NCBI GenBank assembly: GCA_963798015.1
Contig: CAWCSA010000025.1
Coordinates: 62,001 to 126,000, forward strand
Source of the DNA: Roseiarcus sp963798015
GTDB lineage: Bacteria > Pseudomonadota > Alphaproteobacteria > Rhizobiales > Beijerinckiaceae
Length of the DNA stretch: 64,000 nucleotides
Direction of reading: 5' to 3'
Shown: positions 9,374 to 18,171 of the stretch, piece by piece
Layout: the number at the start of each line of letters is the position of its first letter
Position numbering within the stretch: position 1 is the first letter of the stretch
Program-made: the position numbers and the translations under genes
The notes under the pieces: generated by a model
Database searches by the model: none
What the model saw: only the letters and a program-made list of their open reading frames with translations
What the model was told of the DNA's origin: nothing

Positions 9374-9922
9374 TTACTGCAGGTTAGTGTGGCGGCGCAG
9401 CATCGATTGGTGCGCGTCGGGCATCGCGCCGGCAAGCTCCAGCACGATCGCGTCGAGCAGGATGAGACTCATCTCCTCGAACAGGCTGCCGCCGAACTGT
9501 GCCGTCGTCTCGACCGGCACGGGGAGGACTGTATCCGCGAGCGTCCCGAGGGTGCTGTTCGGTTGGCGCGTGACGAGCGCGATCTCGGCACCCTCCGCCT
9601 TGGCTATGCGAGCGAAATGGATCGCAACAGGCGTCTCACCCGAACCGGAGACAAGCGCGAGGCCGTCACCCTTCCGGATCGACGGCGCTGTCGTCTCGCC
9701 GACGAAATGCGCGGCTCGGCCCATATGCATGAAGCGCATCGCCGTCATCTCCGCCACCAGCCCCGACCGGCCCTGGCCCGAGAAGAACCAACGCCGTGAC
9801 GGCTCGCGGAAGCTGTCGACGAGACGCCCGAAAGCCTCAGCGTCGACCCGCTTGAGGACAGCTGCTATTTCGAGTCCGACGGCCAGCCACGGCCTGGATG
9901 GCGCAACCGATCCTTGATCCAT
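9374..9922 (-). CDS. hxlB: 6-phospho-3-hexuloisomerase (SIS domain)
   Basis: This 182-residue single-SIS-domain protein would convert D-arabino-hex-3-ulose-6-phosphate to fructose 6-phosphate, the second step of the ribulose monophosphate (RuMP) cycle. Phosphate-binding signatures are FFSGQGRSGLVAE near residue 47 and ALVSGSGETP near residue 89, with EEMSLILLDAIV near the end. It overlaps the 3' end of hxlA by 58 bases if the ATG at 9922 is used. I see no better internal start. Length and motifs fit HxlB/PHI rather than the longer GlmS or GutQ relatives. It converges on the kinase gene, with only four bases between the stops. Confidence 0.88.
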   Translation of the reverse strand: MDQGSVAPSRPWLAVGLEIAAVLKRVDAEAFGRLVDSFREPSRRWFFSGQGRSGLVAEMTAMRFMHMGRAAHFVGETTAPSIRKGDGLALVSGSGETPVAIHFARIAKAEGAEIALVTRQPNSTLGTLADTVLPVPVETTAQFGGSLFEEMSLILLDAIVLELAGAMPDAHQSMLRRHTNLQ

Positions 9923-10524
9923 CTGGCGACCTCTTCGGGGTTGGGAGCGCCGGTGATCGCGCCCCCCACTATGACGATTTCCGGCTCGACGACGAGCACC
10001 GCCTCGAGCGATAGCGGCCCGAGACCGCCGGCGAGCGCGACTCGGAAGCCGCGCCGATGCATTTCCTCGACCGCGTCGATATGCGCCGTGGACCGGTCTC
10101 CCGCGATGCGGGCGTCGGTTGGGGAATGGACGCCGACATAGGCGAAGCTCGGCGGGAAAGCAGCGTTCGGTGATAGGAGCTCGTGCCGGCCCGATTCGAT
10201 GATCGTGTCGACGACGACAAGGCCAGCGAACCTCGACGCGACCCGGTCGACCGCCGCGTGGGTTGCGCCCGAGGAGGCTGAGAGAACCGTCATCAGCCGC
10301 GCGCCGGCGCCGAAGACCATCTCGGCTTCGAGGTCGCCGCCATCCACGGTCTTGGTGTCGGCGAGCACCGGCGTGTCAGTGCAGAGCTCTCGGGCGGTGG
10401 TGACGGCGCCGATTCCGAAGCGCTTGAGCAGCGGCGTGCCGATCTCGACGATGTCGACGATCCCCCTGAGGAGGGGAAGGACGGCGAGGTGCTCGGGCTT
10501 ATCGAGGGCGACTTGCAGCAGCAT
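9865..10524 (-). CDS. hxlA: 3-hexulose-6-phosphate synthase
   Basis: The 219-residue product is an OMP-decarboxylase-fold synthase that condenses formaldehyde with ribulose 5-phosphate, or runs the reverse reaction. It begins MLLQVALDKPEH; IVEIGTPLLKRFG (about 28-40), VLADTKTVDGGDLEAE (the D-x-K-x-x-D active site, about 56), YVGVHSPTDA and RVALAGGLGP follow in family order. I chose the ATG at 10524; the frame stays open to 10596, but that extension is arginine- and proline-rich and unlike the family. In methylotrophs this pair fixes formaldehyde. In others it detoxifies formaldehyde or supplies pentose phosphate. Confidence 0.88.
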   Translation of the reverse strand: MLLQVALDKPEHLAVLPLLRGIVDIVEIGTPLLKRFGIGAVTTARELCTDTPVLADTKTVDGGDLEAEMVFGAGARLMTVLSASSGATHAAVDRVASRFAGLVVVDTIIESGRHELLSPNAAFPPSFAYVGVHSPTDARIAGDRSTAHIDAVEEMHRRGFRVALAGGLGPLSLEAVLVVEPEIVIVGGAITGAPNPEEVARWIKDRLRHPGRGWPSDSK

Positions 10525-10960
10525 GCGGGCGGGGTCTCGGCGACAGCTGGAGGGTTCAGGAGGGCGCAGCGCCTTGGCGGGCGGCTGACGTTCCAACAGG
10601 CTTGCGCGACACTGCGGGCACGATTCAGATACCTCCCCAGCACCGCCGCGGCTCTCTCTCGCGTTTCCCCGTGCCGTCCCCCATGGCGGCTTCCTAGGTT
10701 TCGGCCGCGAACCGCTCTGGGCCGATAGCCGCTGCTTTCCGAACGGTCAACATTCTATTAGGAGTCGTCGGGGTCTGACTCATATGTGGAACGACCCGAC
10801 AGGCAAGGTGTTTGTGGAGGTCTGATCCTGCCGGGGCGATGCGGGCATGTGACCACCGGCCCTGATGAGTTCCGCGATATGCGGTCTCCTGATCACGTTT
10901 GCGGGCTCAAGAACCGATTAAGGCAGGCGGCGGGATCGTCAAGGCAAACAAGTATAGGCC

Positions 10961-11420
10961 ATGCCGTCAGCGATCGTTCACGCCCTGACCAATCCGGTCT
11001 TCGAGGCCTCGCAATTCATCGCGACGCGATGGAACAGCGCCGAGGACAAGGCGAGATTCGCCAACGCTTTGATGAAATTCGTCGCGAACGAATTCCCGCG
11101 CCAGAATTCACGAGGACCTTCTACAGGCGCCTGAGCAACACCTTCGGGCATATCGCCCACTACAATCAGGATGGATTTTAACAAACCCTACACTGGGCTG
11201 CCTCGGGGATCCGACCTACACCTGGTGAGATGTCGAGCGCGCCGTTCAGAAGCATCTTCGCGCTTCGAATACCAATGGATGCTTTTCGGGTACGCGAGGC
11301 GGAGGCGATCCGCACCCGCGAACTCGCAATGCTCGCCCGCTTGCAGCCAAGTACGACGTGAGCCGGGAACCGGCTCTCCCAGCCGCCAAGCCCGCGATCG
11401 CGGCGCCTCTGGGGCGACCC
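10961..11420 (+). pseudogene. Degraded conserved hypothetical gene
   Basis: Translation from the ATG at 10961 gives HALTNPVFEASQFIATRW and EDKARFANALMKFVANEFP. Restoring one T in the AATTC at 11104-11108 then continues with TRTFYRRLSNTFGHIAHYNQ. Further downstream, other frames give GDPTYTW, a stop, DVERAVQKHLRAS and then AEAIRTRELAMLARLQ, a plausible remainder of the same protein. So the gene carries several frameshifts, a nonsense codon and probably a deletion after 11178. The continuous parts look like a conserved protein common on rhizobial plasmids and islands, as I remember it; no function is known to me. Confidence 0.65.
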
Positions 11421-11698
11421 AGCAAGCAGACCTGTTCAACGTCCAGCGAAGGCGAACCAGAGGGCTTCCTCAAGGCGGCGAGATCGGCACGATGGGGAGC
11501 GCGTGCGCCGCTTATGCCTGCGCCTCAAGCCATGGTCGGGTCCGCTTCGGGATCTCTCCGGCGAGCAATGACCAGATGTGCTTCCGCTCGCCCCGCGTGG
11601 TCTAGTCCGAGCTCTAGCCGGAGCCGCGTCTGACCGCGCCGAGCGCCTACCGGGTGGGCAATACAGTGAGATTTGCCGGCAACGCGATCAGACGCCGG

Positions 11699-11888
11699 CT
11701 AGCGTGCATGTCCAAGGCCGATGCCCATGATTCCGGTTTCTCGCCAGAGCGCCCCTTCCGTTCGTTTCATCGACTTGGCGACCCTCTCGACCGGCAGCGC
11801 GCCTTCGAGTGCGCCTTGAGTTCCTTGACGTCATCTTTCGTCCATGGGCTGCGATGGGCTCTCTTCTTTTTGGCACGAACAATCGTCC
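11699..11888 (-). pseudogene. Degraded small basic conserved hypothetical gene
   Basis: The reverse strand reads IVRAKKKRAHRSPWTKDDVK and ELKAHSKA in one frame. After a frameshift near 11805 it reads VAKSMKRTEGAL and then IGLGHAR before a TAG at 11699. Together these form a basic protein of about 60 residues with a SANT-like WTxxDVxxLKxxS start. This resembles a common rhizobial hypothetical protein. The frameshift and lack of a clear ATG indicate a dead copy. Confidence 0.55.
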
Positions 11889-12463
11889 AAAGTAGCTTGA
11901 ACTGCGGTCCTGCGCAAAACAGCAGAGCGCACGTAGTTGCGCGAGGCGCCGGAGTGGACGTACAGGCACCCGGCATTCAAGGTTGGACGCCGGACACAGA
12001 GGATTTTCGGCGCATTCTTTCGAAACGCAACCCTCAAAAGTCGCGATCCGGTAGAACCGCCCCGATCTCGACAGGCGGAAATCTGGCGACCCAAAGAGGA
12101 TCTCGCGGACTGCTCCCTCGGCTTCGAGGCAGGCGTTGAGCTCGACCCGCTCGACTCCGCCGCTATGAAGCGGTTAGCGGCGAAACCGCGATCCTCGTCG
12201 AGACCGGGGAGAGCTTCCATGAGTTGGCGGCGCGGCGCGAGAGGGACGCGCCGCCCGGGCCTCCGGAAGATGAATCCTCTAGGCAAAATGATGGCGGGAA
12301 GCACTAGCCTTCGGCCAATTTTGCGGAACATCTTAAGCTGGCGGGTAGAATCGTCCGTCCGCGCCATCAGACTGAGGGGTTGTGCGTGAAGGTCCCGACA
12401 AGCTGGGGCCGATCCGCATTCCTGAAAGACAGCGCAGAGCCGATTGCAGGCGATGGCCCTCAG

Positions 12464-12486
12464 TTCGAATCCCCTCATCTCCACCA
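12464..12486 (+). other. tRNA/tmRNA 3'-end-like fragment (possible attachment site)
   Basis: The 23 bases TTCGAAT-CCCCT-CATCTCC-A-CCA have the layout of the last part of a tRNA-like molecule: T-loop, 3' half of the T-stem, acceptor strand, discriminator base and CCA. The upstream bases cannot form the matching 5' stems, so this is not a functional tRNA. Such fragments mark integration junctions of islands. That reading is inference. Confidence 0.35.
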
Positions 12487-12605
12487 GGAAGTCCACCCAC
12501 CCTGGCCTGATTTCCCTCACCACAGAATAGCGGGACCTTCCGCGGCGGCGGCGTCGGTCGATCTGCTGAGTCTTTCCGACCGCATCGCGTGTGGCGGGCC
12601 TACCG

Positions 12606-13379
12606 TCACCAGCAGGTGTATCCTCCGTCGGCGACGACGATCGAGCCGGTCATGAGGCTCGCTGCGTCGGAAGCGAGGAACAGAACGACGGCCGCGATCT
12701 CGTCGACTTCTCCCATGCGCGCCATGGGCGTGAAGTCCATCCAGGTGTCGAACATAGCCTTGTTCTGCTTCGCGTAGGCCGTCATCGGCGTGTTGATGTA
12801 GGTCGGCGCGACCGCGTTGACGCGCACGCCGCGTGGCCCCCATTCCGCGGCGAGCGACTTCGTGAGGTGATGAACACCGGCCTTCGAGGCGTTATATTGC
12901 GCCTGTGGCTGAGGTTTGTTGACGATATACCCGGACATCGAGCCGATATTCACAATCGACCCTCGCCCCGCCGCCAGCATCGGGCGCCCGAAAGCGCGAC
13001 AGCACCAGAACAACCCGTTCAGATTCACGTCGATCACGTTGAGCCAGTGCTCGTCCGTCAGATCCTCGGCGGCCGTCTCTGAGCGGGCGATGCCAGCGTT
13101 GCACACGAGAATGTCGACCCGGCCCTTTTCCTTTAAGACTCTGGTGGCGGCTGCATCCACCGCAGCGGAATTCGTCACGTCCATTTCAATGAAGTCGACG
13201 CCAATCCCCTTTGCTGCGAGCTTCGTCTTCGCCTCGGCTCCGGGCTCGGGATTGCGGTCGGCGATATAGACGTGAGCGCCCGCCTCCGAGAGCGCTTCGA
13301 CGCACGCGAACCCGATCGCCTGCGCGCCGCCCGTGACGACGGCGACTCGACCGTCCAGCCTGAACCGCTCAAGATACAT
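12606..13379 (-). CDS. SDR-family polyol/sugar dehydrogenase
   Basis: This classical short-chain dehydrogenase has 257 residues from the ATG at 13379 (GGGAG just upstream; an in-frame TTG at 13385 is weaker). NAD(P) binding is shown by VVTGGAQAIGFACVEALSEA near the N-terminus. The acidic residue ending the second strand (YIADRNPE) favours NAD. CNAG follows, and the active site has Ser in NIGSMSG and YNASK. The C-terminus (VVADGGYTCW) resembles arabinitol, threitol and related polyol dehydrogenases. It is the last gene of the long minus-strand sugar operon, 49 bases after the SorC regulator. Its substrate is unknown but probably a polyol. Confidence 0.85.
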   Translation of the reverse strand: MYLERFRLDGRVAVVTGGAQAIGFACVEALSEAGAHVYIADRNPEPGAEAKTKLAAKGIGVDFIEMDVTNSAAVDAAATRVLKEKGRVDILVCNAGIARSETAAEDLTDEHWLNVIDVNLNGLFWCCRAFGRPMLAAGRGSIVNIGSMSGYIVNKPQPQAQYNASKAGVHHLTKSLAAEWGPRGVRVNAVAPTYINTPMTAYAKQNKAMFDTWMDFTPMARMGEVDEIAAVVLFLASDAASLMTGSIVVADGGYTCW

Positions 13380-13428
13380 CGTCAACTCCCTGGCTCTTCA
13401 GCATCCGGACGCTCGGTCCAGACAGCGT

Positions 13429-14433
13429 TCATGTCGCACGGGCGCGCTCCTCTTCCAGAAGGAAGCGCGCCGTCTCGTCGTCGGTCACGAGTACGTTGAG
13501 ATATCGAGCTTTGAGCGCGGCGCGCACGACCGCGTGTTTATCGGCGCCGGCCGCCACGCCGATCGAGAATTCCCGCTCAGCGCAATAGCGCAGTTCTAGC
13601 CCGATCGTTCTCGCGTCGAGCTGTGGATCGACGATGTCGCCGGAAGCGTCGACGTAGCGGCTCAGGATGTCTCCAACCGCGCCCCTCGCCTTGAGCGCGG
13701 CCTGCTCGTCGGTGGTGATGAATCCCGATTGCACCAGGACGGAGTTGGGCACGAGCGCGCCAATGCCGAAACAGATGACCGGCGCACGCCGTCCAAGTGC
13801 AAGCACGGTCGCGATCGTCGGGTCCTGTTCGAGCGCGATGCGCGTCGCGGCATGGCCTACGATCGCGGGGACCGGAAGCAGAGTCGCCGCGCCATTCGCT
13901 GAGCGGGCGAAAAGCTCTGCCGTGTTGTTGGTGCGCGTGGAGGGCGAGCGGATGTTCATTGCGCCGTTGAGCAGCACGACCTCGACGCCTTCGTTCCAGA
14001 GCGGCGGCAGTCGGCGCGCGACTGCGCTCATCGTGCGCCCCCAGGATACGCCGATGAGCGCCATGGGACCGAGAGAGGCGATGAACTGCGCCGCCGCCTG
14101 CGCCACGCTGTCGAGCGCCAGCGCTTGGTCGTCGTCCACCTGTTCGCGCACGACGACGGCTTCCCTGAGGCCGAAGCGCCGCTGCAGGCGGCTTTCGAGA
14201 TGGGGGCTACGCGCCGTCCTCGGCACGATCTCGATGCGCACGATGCCGCAATCGCGCGCGTCGTTCAAAAGGCGCCGTGCCTGCCATCGGGTTAGGCCGA
14301 GCTCTCTGGCGAGCTCGCCGATCGTCATGTTGAGATCGTAGTAGCGCTTCGCCGCCTGGATCATCAGGAGCTCACGCTGCTCAATCGACAGGCTGCGGAA
14401 ATGGACGTCACGATCGAGGCTGTCAGACGGCAC
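13429..14433 (-). CDS. SorC/DeoR-type sugar-responsive transcriptional regulator
   Basis: The 334-residue protein has an N-terminal helix-turn-helix (MTIGELARELGLTRWQARRL, about residues 36-55) and a C-terminal SorC sugar-phosphate-binding domain of the NagB-like fold (IGVSWGRTMSAVARRLP; the FGIGAL loop; SGFITTDEQ). Members sense phosphorylated sugars and control their own catabolic operons. The start at 14433 overlaps the upstream kinase stop by 11 bases, so translation is probably coupled. It most likely regulates the surrounding operon. The inverted repeat at 24080-24102 before the first gene is a candidate operator. Confidence 0.88.
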   Translation of the reverse strand: MPSDSLDRDVHFRSLSIEQRELLMIQAAKRYYDLNMTIGELARELGLTRWQARRLLNDARDCGIVRIEIVPRTARSPHLESRLQRRFGLREAVVVREQVDDDQALALDSVAQAAAQFIASLGPMALIGVSWGRTMSAVARRLPPLWNEGVEVVLLNGAMNIRSPSTRTNNTAELFARSANGAATLLPVPAIVGHAATRIALEQDPTIATVLALGRRAPVICFGIGALVPNSVLVQSGFITTDEQAALKARGAVGDILSRYVDASGDIVDPQLDARTIGLELRYCAEREFSIGVAAGADKHAVVRAALKARYLNVLVTDDETARFLLEEERARAT

Positions 14434-15949
14434 GGCGGGCGCCCTCGAGCTGACGCGCCGCGAGGCGGTGCATTAACGGTCTCAGGAGTTCGGTCGCTTC
14501 CCGATATTCGGACAGCAGCTCTTGATACCGCTCATGCGCGATTGGGTCGGGATCAACGACGACCGAAGGCTGCGCAACTGCCTTTGCAGCCTCGAAGAGG
14601 TCATTCGCTAGGCCGGCGCCGGTCGCGGCGCAGGCTGCGGCCCCCAGGATCGTGAGATTGACCTCGGGCAGCATCTGCATCGGCAGGCCCATCGCGTCCA
14701 CGGTCGCCTTCAGCCAGATCGGATTGCGGGCATAACCGCCGGACGAAACCACGCGGCGACACTCGACGCCCAGCTCCCCCATGCGTTTGAGCACATTGGC
14801 GCTCGCCAGCGCGACGCCCTCGACCGCCGCCCTGTAGAGGGCCGCGCGATCATGTCCGAGCGAAAGGCCGAGAAAGGCGCCGCGCAGCAGCGGGTCGCGA
14901 TAAGGCGTGCGATTGCCCATGAAATAGTCGAGCGATAGGATTCCCGCGCCCCCTACGGGGAGCGCCGCCGCCTCCCGGTAAAGGGCGTCGAGCCCCGCAT
15001 CGTCGAGCCCAAACATATCCCGCGACAGCCACGACAGCAGGGAGCCGGCGGAAACCTGACCGGCCTCAACGAGCCAGTGATCGTCGATCAGCGCGTGCGG
15101 ATAGGGGCCCCAGAAGCCGTCGACCGGCGTTCCTCGGGCGAGCTGAAACAATTGCACCGTAGAGGTGCCCCCGATCATCAGCAATTCGCCGGGAGCCATC
15201 GTGTCCGCGCCGACCATACCGATATGCGCGTCGATCCCGCCTTGGGCGACAACCGGCCGGCTCGACAGTCCGAGATGTGCCGCCGCTCCGGCCAATAGCC
15301 GCTCGATCGGCGCTCCGACCGCGAAAATCGAACGCGGCAACTTGCCTGCAAGATCGGGGACGCCGAACTCCGCGTAGAGATCATCCGGGAAGCGGCGGGC
15401 GACGGAATCGTAGTTCCATTTGCAGGTCGCGTTCATGCGCGAGCCAACCCACAGGCCGGTCAGCATGAAATTGATATAATCGATGCATTCGCAGATGACT
15501 TCCGCCGAGGCGTAGAGCTCGGGCTCGTTCGCAGCAAACCACATCGCCTTTGGCACAAGCCATTCTGCGGCGTCGCTTCCGCCGGAATGGGCCATGACCG
15601 GATGGCGTGACGCGGCGGTTCTGTCCGCTTCCACCGCGGCGCGGCAGTCCATCCACAGCAGCGCCGGATGCAACGGCGCGCCGTCGCGCTTGCACACGAC
15701 GACCGTCGATGCGGTCGTCGCGACGCTGACGCCCGCAATCTCAGGGGAGTCGAGATCGACCAACAGCCGCCGCGTCGCCCGGCCAAGGGCCTCCCACCAG
15801 TCGACCGGCGACTGCTCTGCCCAGCCGGGATGTGGGTGGCGCGTCGGATAGCGTTCCTCGCTCTCGCCAAGCATCTTGCACAGCTCGAGGTCGAAGACGC
15901 CGGCGCGGACGCCGCCTGTCCCGAAATCGAGCCCGAGCAGCCTCGCCAT
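14423..15949 (-). CDS. FGGY-family carbohydrate kinase (ribulokinase/xylulokinase-like)
   Basis: A 508-residue FGGY kinase. The actin-like ATPase fold starts with LLGLDFGTGGVRAGVFDLE. The middle has PGWAEQSPVDWWEA and GGIDAHIGMVGAD, where the DAH motif is typical of ribulokinase-type members. Near the C-terminus VVSSGGYARNPIWLKATVDA and LGAAACAA mark the FGGY C domain. It probably phosphorylates a pentulose or tetrulose made by the neighbouring dehydrogenases. It differs clearly from the second FGGY kinase of the operon (18945-20453), so the operon may handle two ketoses. It starts three bases past the alcohol dehydrogenase stop. Confidence 0.9.
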   Translation of the reverse strand: MARLLGLDFGTGGVRAGVFDLELCKMLGESEERYPTRHPHPGWAEQSPVDWWEALGRATRRLLVDLDSPEIAGVSVATTASTVVVCKRDGAPLHPALLWMDCRAAVEADRTAASRHPVMAHSGGSDAAEWLVPKAMWFAANEPELYASAEVICECIDYINFMLTGLWVGSRMNATCKWNYDSVARRFPDDLYAEFGVPDLAGKLPRSIFAVGAPIERLLAGAAAHLGLSSRPVVAQGGIDAHIGMVGADTMAPGELLMIGGTSTVQLFQLARGTPVDGFWGPYPHALIDDHWLVEAGQVSAGSLLSWLSRDMFGLDDAGLDALYREAAALPVGGAGILSLDYFMGNRTPYRDPLLRGAFLGLSLGHDRAALYRAAVEGVALASANVLKRMGELGVECRRVVSSGGYARNPIWLKATVDAMGLPMQMLPEVNLTILGAAACAATGAGLANDLFEAAKAVAQPSVVVDPDPIAHERYQELLSEYREATELLRPLMHRLAARQLEGARRAV

Positions 15950-15952
15950 GGC

Positions 15953-16966
15953 TCAGGGCCGGAACATGACTTTGGAGAAATGCTCGTTGCGGCCTCGGAT
16001 CGTCTCGAACATGCGTGGCAATTCGGAAAGCGGCAGTTCATGCGTGATCATGAATTCCCACTTCAGCGTGCCGTCGGCGAGCGCGGCGAGGCTGACCGTC
16101 CATTCCTTTCCAGGAAAAGGCGGGCTGAAGGAATTCCATGAGCCATGCAACGAGACCTCCTGGCGCAGGAGGTGGTGGAAAGTCTTGTTGTCGAGCGCAA
16201 CGTCGCCGACCGGAATGCCGATGAACACGACATGGCCGCCGGGAGCAGCAAGGCGCGTTGCGAGATTGATCGAAGCGGGAACGCCGGCCGCTTCGACGAT
16301 CAGGTCACATGGCAGATCGGGCGGCGCTTTATGCGCGAGGAATGTGTGGGTCGCGCCGGCTTCGCGCGCCTCCTCGAGCTTCGTCGAATCGAGATCGACC
16401 GCGACGACTTCCGTGCATCCCATGAGCCGCATCCATTGGATGGCGAAAAGGCCAATCGGGCCGCAGCCCACGACGGCGCCGCGCTGGCCCATCGTCGGCG
16501 GCGCCTTCCAGACGGCATGCAAGGCGATGGAAGCCGGATCCGTCATCGCGATCGCCCTCGGGTCGGCGCCCGCGGGGGCTTTCAAGAGATTGGCGACCGG
16601 CGCCGCGACGAATTCGGCATAGGCGCCGTCCCGCCGGCTGCCGAAATAATCGTAGTTGCGGCAGCGCGAGAAATTGCCCGTCAGGCATTGATCGCAGACC
16701 CGGCACGGCAGCAGCGGCGCGACGCCGACGAGCTCGCCGATCTCGAACCCGCTCACGCCCTCGCCGATATCGATGATCCGCCCGGAGAATTCATGGCCGC
16801 AGATGATCGGCATCCGATGCGCGCCCTTGGTGAGGAGGCGCGGAATGTCGGAGCCGCAGACGCCGACGGCCGCCACCCGCAGGAGGGCTTCGCCATGCGT
16901 GGCCTTCGGCTTCGGAACGTCCTCGAGCCGGATGTCTCCGGGCTTGTGCATCACGGCGGCTTGCAT
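15953..16966 (-). CDS. Zinc-dependent alcohol/polyol dehydrogenase (MDR family)
   Basis: This medium-chain dehydrogenase has 337 residues from the ATG at 16966, chosen because AAAGGA lies seven bases upstream and the longer frame is Arg-rich. Catalytic zinc ligands are the Cys in GVCGSD and the His-Glu pair in ICGHEFSGR. The structural zinc lobe has four Cys between PLLPCRVCDQC and FSRC. The NAD fold shows GAVVGCGPIGLFAIQW with an acidic residue after the second strand (AVDLDS), predicting NAD. It resembles galactitol-1-phosphate and sorbitol dehydrogenases. In this operon it probably oxidises a polyol to the ketose that the FGGY kinases use. Confidence 0.88.
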   Translation of the reverse strand: MQAAVMHKPGDIRLEDVPKPKATHGEALLRVAAVGVCGSDIPRLLTKGAHRMPIICGHEFSGRIIDIGEGVSGFEIGELVGVAPLLPCRVCDQCLTGNFSRCRNYDYFGSRRDGAYAEFVAAPVANLLKAPAGADPRAIAMTDPASIALHAVWKAPPTMGQRGAVVGCGPIGLFAIQWMRLMGCTEVVAVDLDSTKLEEAREAGATHTFLAHKAPPDLPCDLIVEAAGVPASINLATRLAAPGGHVVFIGIPVGDVALDNKTFHHLLRQEVSLHGSWNSFSPPFPGKEWTVSLAALADGTLKWEFMITHELPLSELPRMFETIRGRNEHFSKVMFRP

Positions 16967-17015
16967 GAAGGGTCCTTTGCGATCGACTTTACGTCCACGC
17001 TTTCGCGCGAAGTTT

Positions 17016-18152
17016 TTATGGCCCTGGAGCGAGGGTCGAGGTGAAAGCGTCGAGAGCGAGGATGGAGTCGCAAACAGTTGCGACCGAAAGCGGCGCTGCC
17101 GAGCGCCATGTCGCCGAGCCCGGCGCGAGCGCGGCCTTGGCGACACGCTCAACGTCGGCGTTGCTCGCCTTGGCGAGGTTCAAGTCGCGGAGCGTCGTCG
17201 GCAGGCCGAGCGAACGGCAGAACAGGGCGGTCGACTCGATCTCCGCGAACGGCCGCCCTTCAAGCATCAATAGGCATAGGGTGCCAAACGCAACCTTTTC
17301 GCCGTGATAAAAGCCATGCGTCTCCTCGAGCGCCGTGAGGCCGTCGTGGATGCCGTGACCGCCCGACACGCCGCAATTCTCGAACCCGAGGCCGCTCAGA
17401 AGGATGTTCGCTTCAATAATATTCTCGACCGCCTGAGTCAGCGCTCCGCGCTCGACAGCATATTTGGCCGCGACCGCGTCACGCAGGAGCACGTCGTAGC
17501 AGGCTTTCGCCAAGGCTAACCCGGCGGCGGGCGCCGGAAAGCCGGAGGCGATGTAATTGTTCGAGCCGGTCTCCACGTTGGAGCGCGCTTCGAACCAAGT
17601 CGAGAGCGCGTCTCCAACGCCCGCGATCAGAAAACGCGCCGGCGCTTTGGCGATGATCGCGCTATCGACAACGACGACATCGGGATTGCGAGGAAGCGAG
17701 ATCGAATCCTGATAAATGCCGTCGGGCGTGTATCGTACGGCGATCGCGCTGCACGGCGCATCGGTGGACGCGATGGTCGGGACGACCGCGAGCCGCGCTC
17801 CCGTCGCGCAGGCGACGACTTTCGCGGTGTCAATCGTCTTGCCCCCGCCGACACCAACGACAAGTGTCGCCGATTGCGCCCTCACGACAGCTTCGACACG
17901 GGCGATCTCTTCGAAGCAGCACTCGCCGTTGAAGCGCTCGATCGTGTGCGCAACTCCACCATTCGCAAGCGATCGACGCAGCTCGTCGCCGATCGTATCG
18001 AACACGAAGCTGTCGGCCAGCAGGAAAGCCTTCGCGCCCAATGGCCGCAGGTGGTCACTCAGGCGATCGATCTCGCCGGCGCGCTGAATGTATTTGCCGG
18101 GGCCGCCAAAAGCGCGTCCGAATCCGATGCGGCCCTCTCCTAAAGCGTCCAT
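17016..18152 (-). CDS. gldA: Glycerol-dehydrogenase-type metal-dependent alcohol dehydrogenase
   Basis: A 378-residue member of the glycerol dehydrogenase family: NAD binding by VVGVGGGKTIDTAK and PTIASTDAPCSAIAV, and metal binding by the Asp in GVGDALSTWFEAR plus two histidines in GGHGIHDGLTAL and HGFYHGEKVAFG. The metal is usually zinc in GldA. The likely start is the ATG at 18152; the frame remains open to 18191, which would overlap the upstream SDR gene. In this operon the substrate may be a short polyol other than glycerol. It lies between the SDR and the Zn-dehydrogenase genes in the same direction. Confidence 0.86.
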   Translation of the reverse strand: MDALGEGRIGFGRAFGGPGKYIQRAGEIDRLSDHLRPLGAKAFLLADSFVFDTIGDELRRSLANGGVAHTIERFNGECCFEEIARVEAVVRAQSATLVVGVGGGKTIDTAKVVACATGARLAVVPTIASTDAPCSAIAVRYTPDGIYQDSISLPRNPDVVVVDSAIIAKAPARFLIAGVGDALSTWFEARSNVETGSNNYIASGFPAPAAGLALAKACYDVLLRDAVAAKYAVERGALTQAVENIIEANILLSGLGFENCGVSGGHGIHDGLTALEETHGFYHGEKVAFGTLCLLMLEGRPFAEIESTALFCRSLGLPTTLRDLNLAKASNADVERVAKAALAPGSATWRSAAPLSVATVCDSILALDAFTSTLAPGP

Positions 18153-18171
18153 GGTTGCGTTCCCCGCAGGA

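Larger units (their letters stand above)
10525..12605. other. Decayed, plasmid-like intergenic region
   Basis: Two kilobases without an intact gene. It contains at least two recognisable broken small genes (10961-11420 and 11699-11888) and a 23-base stretch resembling a tRNA 3' end at 12464-12486. Other open frames here overlap in several frames on both strands and look like shadows. The mixture suggests an old integrated element that has been losing its genes. Confidence 0.6.

Noticed and set aside
12380..12490. Possible complete tRNA gene ending at 12486
   Set aside because: The 3' end looks right, but the upstream bases do not form the T-stem or acceptor pairing, so only a fragment is reported.
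11831..12523. 230-codon reverse frame in the decayed region
   Set aside because: Its composition is mixed and it reads through part of the small basic pseudogene in a wrong frame. No conserved block could be found.
15668..16141. ORF opposite the FGGY kinase and alcohol dehydrogenase
   Set aside because: It straddles two confidently assigned genes on the other strand and has no family features.
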